A stretch of 64,000 bases of DNA from Orobanche coerulescens (lineage: Eukaryota > Streptophyta > Magnoliopsida > Lamiales > Orobanchaceae): the NCBI GenBank assembly GCA_033398695.1, contig CM065801.1, positions 1,860,001 through 1,924,000 of the forward strand. Direction: 5' to 3'. The position numbers were made by a program, and so were the translations under genes. Positions 13,701 to 25,559 of this stretch are shown here, one piece after another (the stretch's first letter is position 1; the number at the start of each line of letters is the position of its first letter). Under the pieces are notes generated by a model. The model searched no databases. It was not told where the DNA came from and worked only from the letters and a program-made list of their open reading frames with translations.

Positions 13701-14034
13701 ACACAGGATCGGCACGAGGGATGATGAAAGACGAATGATACTAATCACACGAAGGCCAGTTTTGGGTTCATTTAGTCGGAGTCCATTGTATTGTCTTTTC
13801 CGCTGTCCTATTGTTCGTTATTGCAAGTATTTTACCCTTGCGTGGGTATGAGTCTGGATGAGTTTATGTATTTTATTTGTAAGTCAGTGTCGAAAGACCA
13901 AATCGGTGTATTGGTTCGTTATTTTGATTCGTCGGTATGTAATGTAATGTGTTGCTTAGATGTCTAGCCTGGTGGATCCTCGCGGAGAGGGTCTGCGGCG
14001 TGTAATATTCCCGGTTCGATCTGGGGATCTTACA
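10769..14034 (+). repeat. 3' LTR of the LARD-like element (3266 bp)
   Basis: It starts TGTAATATCC and ends GATCTTACA, with TSD TAGGC directly after. Its U3 array and TATATAAT (11611-11618) match the 5' LTR. It carries several short deletions relative to the 5' LTR, mainly in the GC-rich stretch and between 13000 and 13700. Confidence 0.9.
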
Positions 14035-14039
14035 TAGGC

Positions 14040-14693
14040 GATGCTTGTGCGTGATTTGTTTTATGATATGGCCATCTTGGGAGGGTCCTTAGAGGCCTTG
14101 CGTGGGACCAGTGGCTTCACCCCGGTCCTAGGCAAATTGATTATTGATTGTTTGTTTCCGAAAAAGACATGTATTGTTTTGGTTTTTGAAATAACTTGAT
14201 GCATGTACTATGAAATGTGTAAGCGAATGGTTTGCCTTGATTACTTGTACTAGCGTAATTTCTAATCCCTTTGGGGACCCATTTTGGGGAAATTCTTGTT
14301 CTGAATTTCAGGTTATGTTCAGCCAGACGAGCGGGCATTGGGACAATACGAGGATGCTGGCCAAGGTTGATGACGTGTGCAAATGAGTCTCCTTATTTTC
14401 ATTGTCCTTTTTGGCATGGTTGTTTTCAAACTTGTGAACTTATAGATAGTACTCGCGAGTACTTAGGTATTTTTACTAGGATTATGGTTTGTATTATTAA
14501 ATGTTATTTATGATTGTCAGAGATGTTTGTTTCGCCGGTTATGCCGGGCGTTTTATTTGATTGTCGTCCTGGTGATGTGTGTTTCTCGCTAACTGTGACG
14601 GTTAGACGAGTGGTATTTATTATTTAGCGTGGTGGGTCCCAGGTAGGGGCCCACGGCGCTGTAATATACCCTGAATATCTTGGGGGTGTTACA
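14040..14693 (+). mobile_element. Right part of the split host LTR
   Basis: It resumes the LTR interrupted at 4919. The motif GAGGCCT...GGCTTCACCCC...CCTAGGC near 14094-14133 parallels the one at 4880-4919. The end (14630-14693) has the layout GGTGGGTCCC...GGCGCTGTAATATACCC...GGGGGTGTTACA, shared with the LTR ends of the solo LTR at 36186 and the gypsy element at 45122. No primer-binding site follows, so this is a 3' or solo LTR. Confidence 0.65.
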
Positions 14694-14748
14694 TTTACAA
14701 GAGGATTCATGTTCAAATAAATTTGTTTTGGCCTCCGTTGGGGCCCTC

Positions 14749-14940
14749 TTAATTTAGAATCAGACTTTCGTCGTCTTTCTCAATTCCGAGTCGGACAACC
14801 AAGTCATCTAATATCATTTCCTTTCTTTTGTATTTTAGGTAATTTTTGAAGTCCTTCCAATTAGGAGGTAACTTCTCAATTATCGTTACCGCAATAAATG
14901 GTTCAGACTTAAGCATCCCTTTATCATTGATTTCGTGCAC
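14749..14940 (-). pseudogene. Ty1/copia gag fragment
   Basis: A 63-codon open stretch resembles the middle of plant copia gag (UBN2-type) polyproteins. The pattern LP.NWKDFKNYLKYKRKE followed by DDLVVRL.IE is typical. It has no neighbouring zinc knuckle, protease or LTR, so it is an isolated relic just outside the 14693 LTR end. Confidence 0.6.
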
Positions 14941-15159
14941 ATTTGAAACTATTGAACTTGTTCGATAACGGATTTGCAGTCCGTTATCCGAAAGTCCAAG
15001 TAACTTCCAATCACAAACTTTTTGGCTCCACCATCATTAGTTTATATTTTTTTTATCCAAAGAATTCTAGAGCCCAGGTCTTCATCTGACTGTATACGTT
15101 GTACTCAAAATCAGTTCGTTCAGAATTGTATTACAGCACATGAATTCGTCGTTACACCG

Positions 15160-15275
15160 CTGATCATAAGCAAAACGCTTCACACGATCAGTATCTACCT
15201 CAGTCACCACATGAGCACTGATCATAAGGAAAACGCTTCACACGATCAGTATCTACCTCAGTCACCACATGAGCA
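15160..15275. repeat. 58-bp tandem duplication
   Basis: Two copies (15160-15217 and 15218-15275) beginning CTGATCATAAG differ at about one base. On the minus strand this and about 15915-16040 could be short remnants of coding sequence, but no product is recognised. Confidence 0.85.
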
Positions 15276-15312
15276 TCATCCTTGAGGAAAACAGCAGACC
15301 CCAAGGTAGTGA

Positions 15313-15912
15313 AATTAGAGATGTTAAAAGGTAGTTGGCACCCAGGTTGGCCCGTTTAAACTGGAAAAAAAAAAAGAAGAGGTTTATATATCGTAATTAT
15401 TTTGGCCTCTTTAAATCTAGATCTTTTGCCCCGTACCGTTTATCCCGAAACTTTGTTTCTAAACTTAAGTAATATATTAAATTTTATTTTTATTGCTGCT
15501 TTAAAAATTATTTTTGCATTTGTTTGAACATATAATGTTTAATTGTATTATTATAATATTAATTTTAGAATACATAATTTGGAATATTTAAAATTTCATT
15601 ATTTTATTAATGCAATATAGTTAAAATTATATTCAATTATATTTATAATGTATACTTTAATTGCAAACGTTAGTTTTACAAGTTGAATATATTTATATTT
15701 AAAATTTTAGATATAAATATATAATTTTAAAACTTTTAGCCTATAACCCCGATTGGCCCGTTTGCCCGAAGTCCGCTAGGGTTATTAGGTCCGTATATTG
15801 TCAACCCATGTAAATCCGGACTTTTCTGTCCTGGACCGTTTAGCCCAAAGCCCACTAGGTCCGGCCCGAAACTGCTAGGGCTAGCCCGTTTCTTTTGCTG
15901 TCATATCTTGAA
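15313..15912. mobile_element. Possible non-autonomous hAT-like element
   Basis: An AT-rich core lies between stretches with repeated GGCCCGTTT and AGCCCG words. The left edge AGAGATGTTAAA and right edge TGTCATATCTT are loosely inverted. No convincing 8-bp duplication was found, so the boundaries and class are uncertain. It resembles the element at 18321-18581 in composition. Confidence 0.3.
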
Positions 15913-16751
15913 TCAACATCCGATAATTTGGGTTCCTCAGCCTGCACTGCAATAGCGGGAGCAGCAGGTGCAGTATGAACATTAGTAGCGTCGACGGCAG
16001 TGTTAATAGTTCTGCAGCCGCATCATCAGTGCTAGTCGCAATTGGAAATTACAGAAAAACAAAATAGTCTTACACTTATTGATTCTGTATATATCCAACA
16101 ACGAAATTACAATAAAAAATACATAATTATATTGCCAACTACAAATTCTACTAAAATGAAATAAAACAGAAAATAAAAAGAATAGCAGAGACAATAGACT
16201 CTTTTTCGATAAGACTATTTTGCTCATGTATAGGAACCAATGGCCCGGGTAATTAGATACTCCCGAAAAATCAAAACTTCAGCGAACTCGTTGGCAATGA
16301 AAATTGAGCACGAATGACGAAGGAAAATACGTTTCAATATGGTGCTGGAATGCTTTGATGATGTGTTGTGATGTCTTACTTAAGTGGAATTCATCGAATT
16401 AATCACATGAAAAAAAAAAAAAAAAAAAACAGAAGAAAAAGAACAGAGATGGAGAAACAGAAAACAGGGATTGATTCTAAAGTCCAGCTTTACAAGCGCC
16501 GGGGCAGCAAGAAACGCGAAGCCAAGACTGTTTATACACGAGAAAATTGGCACAACATAAGCCCAAACCATAACTAATTAAAAATAAAACATTATATCAA
16601 AAATACTCGCACTCACATTTTCCGAGACGAAAAGCGCATGGAATAGGATCACGTATTCCGCGCGGTGAAGAGATAGTGAGTTGAGCACCACAGATCAATT
16701 TTTTTACTGTTTATCTATTTTTTTTAAAGAACGCTGAATTTTCATTTTACA
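15913..16751. other. Intergenic region downstream of the GUN1-like gene
   Basis: AT-rich sequence with a poly(A) run near 16410-16428. No gene, RNA or mobile-element boundary is supported. Confidence 0.5.
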
Positions 16752-16757
16752 TTTATT
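16752..16757 (-). terminator. Candidate polyadenylation signal of the GUN1-like gene
   Basis: AATAAA on the minus strand, about 45 bases beyond the stop codon at 16803-16805. It is placed by position and consensus only. Confidence 0.45.
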
Positions 16758-16802
16758 ACACGAGCGGAAAAAATGCCGGCTTACGTGATTACATTGATTA
16801 GA

Positions 16803-17153
16803 CTACAAGGGTGACGGTTGCAGATTGGGAACAAGATCAAACCTTGGAGGATAATAAGTTCTGTCATCCTGAAGAACCAGCACTTTTAGCGTGCCCGTCT
16901 CTTTTAGCCAGGCAGCAACGACAGATCCCGTCGATATAAACCTCCCGATATTACACTTGGCGACCCGAAATGGTGCGCCTATGCTGACTAGCAGAGCCTC
17001 AATCGTGCGCTTAAGTGCACCATCACCTACTACCTTACTGTGCTTGCCCCACCCGGTTAATATGCTGCAAATTAACAAAAAACCTAATCAATCCCATTAT
17101 TAAGTCAATCGTTACATTTTTAGTGCCCACCCCCCACCCCCGACCCCCCCACC

Positions 17154-17184
<31 letters not shown>

Positions 17185-20100
17185 TCTGGTGCATGGTGGG
17201 AACCTATGTTGCACCGAAACGCCCAGAAGGCTCCCGTGCCCGTTTGGGAACGCCTTGGGAACGGGAACGCGGAGGAAACGTCTCCGAAACGTTTCTCAGA
17301 AGTTTCCATAAACGTTTCTGGATTCCTAGACGTATCGGGACACGTTTCTGAAGTTACTAGCCGATTCCAAGAAGTTTCTGCTGGGTTTTAATGTTTAATG
17401 GGCTTTTTTTTTATTTAAACGGCTTGGAACCCAAGCGACGTATACATTAGGTTTTCTATATCGTATATAAATACATAACCAACAGGCATATACTAGATGA
17501 ACCAGAATTTGAAAATGATATTATTGATAATTAATTACCTTTGAAATATGTAGTAGTTTTTGGAGTTTACAATTTACATCAACATATATCTATTTTGGAT
17601 TTTCTTTAATATATTGTTAATTTTTTATATTTTTTTATTGCCGTATCTATGCCGTTCCCGTATCTTGATTTTTCGATTTTGCCGTTTCCCGTTCCCGTAT
17701 CGTTCCCGTATCCCTTTGCCGTTCCCGTTTCGGTGCTACATAGGTGGGAACAACGAAATTTTTTATTGATTATTAGAAGAGAACTAATTACCTTAGCAGC
17801 TTTGGCAGCTCATTCCCTTCATAGATAATAGAGCGTATATTGAGCAACCATGCATGGACCATTGCCCGTGCAGCGCCTGACGACATGAGATGCAAATCAA
17901 GACAGGATTCGGACCAAGTGTTTTCCCATACTTCTCGACGTTTTCCTTCGAGGACAACAAGTTGAGCTCCTCGTTTCTGGGGGAAAAAGAAGTATAAGAA
18001 AAAAAACGTACCCTATTTATACTATCAAATAAAACTTCTTCCACTAAAACACTCCAATGAAGAAAATAACTCAACAGAATTGGACATAGTTGTAGCACGG
18101 GTAAGGTCGGATTTCGATAGGGAAAACCGATAATGAAGCGGTAGAACAAGAACTGCCAGAGTATAACTTCAGCCACTAGCATGCATCTGTTTTTTTTTTT
18201 AATTTTCCAACTCAACACTCAGAAAAAACCAAAAAAAAAAAAAAAAAAAAAAAAAAAAACGGAAAAAAAAAAAAAAAAAATTGATGCAACCAGTGACAAG
18301 AAGCTTACCATTTGTTTGTTAGAGCTGTCAAAGTGTTCGGGCCGGATCGGTTTACTGGGCCGCCAAAAAAATACAGCCCAGCCCGCCCAAAATGTGGTTT
18401 TTTGGGTTGTCTGTTGGCTATAATTTTATTCTTCTAGCCCTTCCAGTCGACCCAAGCCCGTCGGGCCATTGTTTATCAAGTCCAAGGTGGCCCGAATTTT
18501 CCGGACTTAAAAATTACATAGTCCAGTAAGTCTATTTTAGGGGTGGGCGGGGGGCCTGGCCAGACCGGATTTGACATCTCTGCTGTTAAAGTACTAAAAA
18601 ATCACTAACAAATTCTTTCCTTACTTTTTCGCGCTCACAAAGAGGGGGGGGGGGGAATAAAATATCCTACAGAATACAAATGTACAGACTTTTTGTAAAA
18701 TCTAAATAGCTCACCGAAAAAAAAAATAGGCATACAGGGAAATGGTTTGTAGCACCAATTTCCTTCTACCGCTCTAAACCATTTCCCTGAATTTAAGGTA
18801 AACGAGTTCGTTTAACCCTTCAAACAAATCCTCAATATTTTTTAGTACAATTTGCAAGAAAAAAATGCTAGCGACAGCATAGGAAATATTCCCTGCAACC
18901 TCAAAAGGAGGTAAAATGTACAGCAGTAATTAACATCAAATTTAAGGCTATTAATCCCAAGCATCACAACTCGATCAAAATAAAAAATCCACTTAATTAC
19001 TAAGTTACCTGGCCAAAGTGCCACAGCATGTCCGTCAAAGCATTGTAAAACGCAGATGCTGTTGAAGAGTCCATCCGCTTCACTTCATCAAAAAGTAATA
19101 GAGCCTGCGACCAAGTATTTTCATTATAACCCATGAGAAGTCCGTGCGCCACTCCATAGACCTGGTTATCAACGAGCCGCAATTCCTCCAGTAGCAAAGA
19201 AGCTTCTTCAAATGAATTACATTGGCTGCAACCAACAGACAGTTTGTGGAACGTTATGACCAACGAAACTCTACAGTCTAAAAAATTTCGTAACGATGCA
19301 GACAGCTAAATGCTAATTGAAGACTTTAACTTGATATAGATAGCTTTCAAGTTTTTTCGTCAATGGAACAAAACTGCATAACAACAACAAACAACATTAC
19401 CCCAATGCTTCAACGGCTCCCGCAAAAACCGGGGTAAGGGGGGATCGGATGTACGCAGCCTTAGTTACTCCTGTCTTAACACAGAGAGGCTGTTTTCGGA
19501 TGATCCAAAATGATAATTGCATTGAGAATTGCATGGAATGACTAGTACTTCATGAGAAAAAGAAGCGCAGCCAGTTTAGTAAGTCGTTTTGTTTTATTCC
19601 ATTTACTTTTTCGTGATTGTAATTCACTAACGACTCACTAACAAATCACTTATTCACTAATGACTCACTAACAATCACTTTTTCTTTAACAGTTTGCAAA
19701 ATCTCCCTCAGTGCATATGAAGAAGTTCCACTTATTCACAATTTACAGAACAAGAATAAATTTACCACTCACGAAACATGAATAAAGTATCACATAAAAT
19801 CCCACACAGTATAAGAAGCACAAAATGCAGAGATCAATAAAATCTGCAGAACAAGTATACCTGCATGCATTTAGGATAACCGAGAAGGTAACAACATTAG
19901 GCTTTATTTCCATCTCATGCATCTTATGAAAAACACCCAAAACACATCGAAAATCCTTTCTCCCCATCTGCTCACGCTTCCCATTACCCGATTTCCCGCA
20001 ATCCAGATGCTTAAGCACCTCTATAATTCTATCATCCTCTCTGTCTTCCACCTTGTTTTCGGCAGTATTCTGGAGAACCACTAATTTAGAGGATTCTAAC

Positions 20101-21767
20101 CGAGACTCTAAATTATCATCACTTTCTGCTTGACCAAATGCATTAATAATCGAGTTATAAGTAACAACATTAGGTTGGATCCCTTCTTCCATCATCTCAT
20201 CAAGCAACAATGCACACGACTCAACTAGACCCTTCTTACACAAGGCATCAATCAATTTACTATAGAAAACGACATCTGCTTTCAGGCCCCGTCGCTTGAA
20301 TTCTCCGTAGACCTCCATAGCCTCTTTATAAAAACCTCCTTTAGAATAAACACTGATTAAAGTCGAGTAAGTTAACAAGTTAGGAGACAGGTGTCCCTTC
20401 TTCATCTCCGCAAATAGTTCCTTAACCTTATCATATATCCCCTGTTTACCGAACCCATCCAACAGAGCATTGTACGTGACAACATCCTTCTGAATCCCAA
20501 TGCTTTCCATTTCCTTACCAACAGCAAAAGCCTCATCGAACCTACCAAGACTAGCATAAATAGCAAGCAATGTGTTATAAGACACTCTATCCAATTTAAT
20601 ACCCGCAAATTTCATCTCGTTGAATAAAATCAACGCTCTATCAAGCCTACCCGCCTTTGCACACCCACGAATCATGGTGCTATAAGTTACCTCGTTAGGA
20701 AATATATTTCTAGCGGTCATCTCCGCCATTATCTCAAAAGCCACATCCATGTGACCCCCACTGCAAGCGGCATCCAATAGAGTATTGTATGTATAAATAT
20801 CTTGATCGATCCCTCTGTAAATCATTTCATCAAACAAGTTCCGTGCGGTCTCCCACAAACCCGCACCACTGCAAACTGCAAGAAGCGAATTGTAAGTAAT
20901 TCTATCCGGTTGCACCCCATTTGATAACATATCATTGAAAATCTCTAAAGCCCTTCTATAATCTGCACCCCCTTTTCCACATGCATCAATCAAAGCATTA
21001 TAGGTTACTAAATTCGGCTTCAAGCCGGAGTCTTTCATACTCTCGAATACCCCAATAGCCTCATCACAGAACCCACTCTTAGCATAAGCACTAATCAGAG
21101 AAGAATAAGCATAAACTGTATTACCATAACCTTCATTCACGGCATTGTTAAACACTTTCTTGGCTAAATCAATTTTGCCCAATCTACCAAGAGTACTAAT
21201 CATGGAGCTAGCCAGTTTCCCCAGCTCATTTCTTCTCCTTTCGCGGCTAATCGCGAACTCAAAGCATCGCATGGCTTTCGACCAATCCCCTTTATTCCCC
21301 AGCTCACGGAGCAGAAATGTATAATCATCAGACGCACAAAGCTTCGACTCGAAACTGAGTAAGACGTCATCCATGCATTTTACCTCGCCGCCGCAGTTAA
21401 CGGCGTGGTGTAGCGCCTCCTCAGCGGCGGCGGAGTGGCGGGAGGAGACACTGGACCTGGGGCGGCCAAAGTGCATTTTCGAGACGAACCTCGTCGAGCG
21501 GCGGCCGGTGAAATCAGACGCCGAGAGACAGGAAAGATTGGAGCTTCCGGCCGCGGAGGCGGCCGTCGCGGAGGGGGGAGGAGGCCTGGGAGCGGCGGCG
21601 GAGGCATGAAAAGCGTGGTTGTTTATATAAACCTTGTGTGGGATCCAGTTGCGTTGGTGATGGGATGCGTTACGATGGTGGTGGTTCTGGAGATGGCGGA
21701 TATGGGGGTTCTGGTAGGGTTTGGTGGTGGTGAGCGTATAGTGGGGTGGCGGAGTTGAGGAGGCCAT
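16803..21767 (-). CDS. GUN1: GUN1-like PPR-SMR chloroplast protein, four exons
   Basis: Exons on minus: 21767-19861, 19225-19009, 17976-17792 and 17064-16803. All introns are GT-AG, the phases join correctly, and the product is 856 residues. Residues 1 to about 95 are a Ser/Pro/His-rich leader, fitting a plastid transit peptide. A conserved [17 protein letters not shown] stretch follows. From about residue 190 come consecutive 35-residue PPR repeats (patterns such as [16 protein letters not shown]). The C-terminal SMR domain spans exons 3-4, with LDLH near 733-736 and TGWGKHS near 772-778. Arabidopsis GUN1 has the same order and a similar length. Known role: plastid-to-nucleus retrograde signalling and plastid protein homeostasis. 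The reading frame is intact. Oddities: a LINE sits in the apparent 5' UTR and MITEs lie in introns 2 and 3. Another PPR-SMR protein is unlikely, given the match along the whole length. Confidence 0.93.
17155..17182. repeat. Poly(A) run in intron 3
   Basis: An uninterrupted run of about 28 A preceded by a C-rich stretch (CCCACCCCCGACCCCCC). A simple repeat with no assigned role. Confidence 0.8.
17204..17743. mobile_element. hAT-like MITE in GUN1 intron 3, TSD GTGGGAAC
   Basis: Terminal inverted repeats CTATGTTGCACCGAAAC and GTTTCGGTGCTACATAG are flanked by the perfect 8-bp duplication GTGGGAAC (17196-17203 and 17744-17751). The interior repeats GGGAACG and the palindromic GAAACGTTTC several times. 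The 8-bp duplication places it in the hAT superfamily. No transposase is encoded. Confidence 0.9.
18231..18280. repeat. A-rich tract in intron 2
   Basis: Poly(A) broken only by a CGG near 18260. It lies just left of the next MITE-like insertion. Confidence 0.75.
18321..18581. mobile_element. Probable hAT-like MITE in GUN1 intron 2
   Basis: Termini AGAGCTGTCAAA and TTTGACATCTCT are near-perfect inverted repeats. The interior is built from GGGCCGG, CCCGCC and GGGCC words. The flanking bases do not form a clear 8-bp duplication, so the exact ends are uncertain. Confidence 0.55.
19380..19500 (-). mobile_element. RTE-LINE or TS-type SINE 3' tail in GUN1 intron 1
   Basis: Read on minus it runs AAAACAGCCTCTCTG, then CTGCGTACATCC, then CTTACCCCGG, then TTGTTGTTGTT. 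This matches in order the 3' end of the RTE LINE at 44050-44160 (GGAAACAGCCTCCCTACC, CTCGTACATCCTACCCTCC, short G/T tail). Plant TS SINEs borrow this tail from RTE LINEs. No SINE body was recognised, so it may be a 5'-truncated copy of either. Confidence 0.65.
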
Positions 21768-21985
21768 CGCATAGGAAGAAGATAAAAAAGGCTGACTTTT
21801 TTTGGTTTTGTTTTATTTTTTGTGTCTTTTGACTGTCTAGTGAGAGATCAAGATTCTAGAGAGAGAGAGAGCAGTCACCCAGCAGTGTGTAGAATTTTTT
21901 TTTTTGAACAGAAACTTTCATTCAAAAAAACGGCTATGTCCTCAAAACAAGGAAAACAAGGACAGCCACCCAAACAAATCAATTA

Positions 21986-22236
21986 CTCCCTCTCTCCCAT
22001 CCAAAGATTGAGAGAGGGGGTATATTTAGTGTATTTTACGTAATGATTGGTATAAATAATGATGATTAAATATGTGGTGGAGATTAAAAAGTAAAAAGTA
22101 TTGATGATGAATGAGTGGTGGAGATTAAAAAGTAAAAAGTGATTGTTTGATTTGATTGTAAAAAGTGATATATGTAAATTTACTAAAGGTACTACTTTTT
22201 GATAGAAATGTAAACATTTGGGCGGGACGGAGGTAG
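21986..22236. mobile_element. Stowaway-like MITE
   Basis: The left end CTCCCTCTCTCCCATCC and right end GGGCGGGACGGAGGTAG are diverged inverted repeats, each flanked by TA. It lies in the 3' UTR of the LINE. The interior repeats a 32-bp GGTGGAGATTAAAAAGTAAA unit twice. No coding capacity. Confidence 0.7.
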
Positions 22237-25200
22237 TACAACAGATACAAAGGGATAAAACTCAATCCTTCCGTTCCATGTTTTTGAATCTACTTCTATT
22301 CTTGACCCAAAAAAACGAAGAAGACTTAATGTTACGCACAACCTCTTGCACCTTCGACACTTTGTTATTGAAAATCTTCTTATTTCTGGCACCCCAAATC
22401 TCCCAAAATGAAACTATAATAATACCTTGAATCAACAGCTTACCCCTCTTGTCCCCTTGGAAAAACTTGTGCCACTCCAACAGGTCCCGAATGTCGAAAG
22501 CAAAGATGTTATTAATTCCACACCAACTAGCAATCGAACTCCAAACGCCATTAGAAAAATCACACCCGGTAAACAAATGTTCCGAAGTCTCGACATCAAA
22601 GTTATACAACGAACACACTTGGTCATTAACGAAAACATTCCTTCGAGCTAAAGCTAAAGCCGTAGGTAAGCGGTTCATCTCAGCACGCCACGCCAAAATA
22701 TTGCATTTCATAGGAACCCAATTAATCCATTTGTACTTGAACCATTCCCCATACGACCGGTGATCCTGCATAAATTTTTTCACAGCTTGGACCGAGAAAG
22801 ATTCATCACCAATGCCGACCCAAGACCAACCATCCGGCCGAGCATTTAACTTCACCGGCTGCAAAATAAGCTGCAAACCAGCCCACTCTGCAGCCTCCTC
22901 TTCGCTCATGGACTGCAAATTCAGCCTAAGGGACCAATAACCGTTTTCCGTATCGCCAACCCACTTATCTCTAACCAAACAATCTTTGGATCGATCCAAA
23001 ATATACAGTCGAGGGAATTTGTCTTTGATCGGCCCGTCAAGAATCCAGCAATCCAACCAGAATCTAATAGAACTCCCATCTCCACATTTACCTTTCAAAC
23101 ACTCTTTGAAGTAAAGATCACTGAATTTTAGCATCTCCATCAAACGAGCAATATTGACCCAAGTCCCACTTGCACTTTTAGTAAATGGAAGAAAGGACCA
23201 TCTTTTTCGACAAGGATGGCAAGCCAAAACCACCCTTTTCCATAACCCCTTATTGTCTGTCTTGAGTCTCCAAGCCCACTTTGCGAGAAGTGTCTCATTA
23301 ATATCTTTGAGATTGGACAGATCAAGACCTCCCAATTTCTTAGGAGCCGATAACATTTCCCAAGTTACCCAGTGAATTTTTTTAACCATATCAAATCCGG
23401 ACCATAGGAACCGTCTACTTAGCCTCTCCATATTATCAATAACCTTTTGAGGAGCTTTGTAAAGGGAAAAATAATATACCGGGAGCGATTCAAGAACCGC
23501 TTTAATCAAAACCACACAACCTCCGCTAGATAAAAGATTGGCTTTCCAAGACGAAAGTCTGTTTTCAACAACTTCGATAACTCTACTCCAGTTATTACAC
23601 CGGTTCATGTTTGCACCGACCTTTATTCTAAGGTAATCAAAAGGCGTGACGCCAACCCGACAACCCAACAGATCTGCCATGATATGCACCTTCTCACCTG
23701 AGACTCCAAGCCCATACAAATTGGATTTGTTGATATTGATTTTTAGATCCGAACAAAGATAGTATAAGCGCAGAATTCTGGAAAGAATTTTAATATTATC
23801 CACGGCCCAATCTCCCAACACTAAAGCATCATCAGCATAAAAAAGGTGAGATAAGTTTTGCCCCTCGTTTCCCAACCTTAAGCCATGAAACAAATCCTCT
23901 GCCGAAGCCTTGTAAATGAGACACGATAAAGCTTCCATTACTACCAAAAAGAGGAAAGGCGAAAGAGGATCACCTTGTCTTAATCCCTTCTCACACTGAA
24001 ATTCAAAAGTAGGGGCTCCATTAACTAGAATAGCTGATCTAGCAGACTTCAAAATCCCTTCAATCCATAAACACCATCTATCCGGGAAACCCATTTGTTT
24101 CAGAATAGAAATCAGGAAAGCCCAATTTACATTATCATAGGCTTTCTCAAAGTCTATCTTTAACAAAAACGCCTTCCTACCCTTTCTTTTTAACCACAAA
24201 ATCAGTTCGTTCACCATAAGTGGGCCATCCAAAATATTACGATCTTTCAAGAAACCAGTTTCATCTTCCGAAATCACGCAATTAATAATCACCTTTTTCA
24301 GCTGAGATGCTAGGATCTTCGAAATCACTTTACTGATCATCCCCACTAAAGTAATAGGCCTGCAATCCTTTAATCCCAAAGGGTTTTTATTCTTTGGTAT
24401 TAAAGTGATAAAAGAGGACCCACATCCCCCGCTAATATTACCTGTGGAATGAAAATTAGACATAATATTAAAGAAATCTTCTTGTAAAATATCTCAATAC
24501 TGCCTAACAAAACGGAAGTTAAATCCGTCTGGACCCGACGCTTTATCAATCCCACAATCGAACACCGCATCTTTGATTTCCTCTCTCGTGAAGGGGGAAA
24601 TAAGATCATAAACCATATCATAGGGGCCCTTCTTTAGATTCCCAGTTCTCAAAGAAGGCCGAACAGGGACCTTCTCGGAGAAATGTGATCTAAAAAACTT
24701 TAAAGTTTCTCGCTTCACCCAAGCCGGTTTAGACACCCAGTTCCCATCCACCATGAGACCCGGTATAGAATTAGTAGCTTTTCTACAATTAATAATTCCG
24801 TGAAAAAATGAGGTGTTCTCATCTCCTAACGAAGCCCAACGAACACGGGATTTTTGGCGTAAATCTTTCGCATAAGCGCCCTCAATCTCCCTTATTCTAC
24901 TATTACATTGTGATCAAACCCATTCTTCTTCTTCCTCGAGCTCCCTATCTTCAGCAATTTTTTCCAAAGACTCAACCTCTTCTTTCAAAACAATCACCTC
25001 TTCTTTTTCTTTAGCATCCATTTTCTGCTTCCATACTATCAACTCGGATCTAATCTTCTTCAGTTTATTAAGTAGAATCAAATCAGGGGGCCCCGACATC
25101 TTGAACTTAGTTAAATAGTTGGTAACCAATTACGAACACCCATCCTTATCGATCCATGAATTGAACCATCTAAAGGGCTGTGGATCAAATTTTTTTTCCT

Positions 25201-25559
25201 CAATGGATAATAAAAGAGGGCTATGATCAGACAAAAATCTTGGTAAGGCACGCAAACAAGCTTCCGGCCACATCCCAAAAAAATCAGATGACACTAAGAA
25301 TCGATCGATGTTACTCATCTTTAACCATGTCCCCTTCCCCACCACAAAAGTATATTTGAATCCCTTCATACAATATTCAAGAAACCCGGCCTCTTCTATA
25401 AAACTATTAAAATCATTCGCCACCGACGCCTTAAAAACTGTATTTTTTCTATCTTCCGCGCTTCTAACTGCGTTAAAGTCTCCCATACAACACCACATAC
25501 CATCTTTGCCATTAATAAGTCTCAACAATGTAGGAGTAATTTCCGAAATATAGGCTTTT

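Larger units (their letters stand above)
4920..14034 (+). mobile_element. Complete LARD-like LTR retroelement, TSD TAGGC
   Basis: The element has a 3311-bp 5' LTR (4920-8230), a 2538-bp internal region (8231-10768) and a 3266-bp 3' LTR (10769-14034). It is flanked by the 5-bp target-site duplication TAGGC (4915-4919 and 14035-14039). LTRs start TGTAATATCC and end in TTACA. A tRNA-iMet primer-binding site (8235-8246) and a purine tract before the 3' LTR (10756-10768) are present. No gag or pol motif is visible, and the longest internal reading frames are under 90 codons. Very large LTRs with a short non-coding interior fit the published class of large retrotransposon derivatives (LARDs). LTR ends like those of the local gypsy elements suggest that a Ty3/gypsy partner supplies the enzymes (inference). 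Confidence 0.9.

Noticed and set aside
21373..21758. Open frames antisense to GUN1 exon 1 (78 and 107 codons)
   Set aside because: They mirror the Ser/Pro/Ala-rich transit-peptide region of the gene; no independent evidence.
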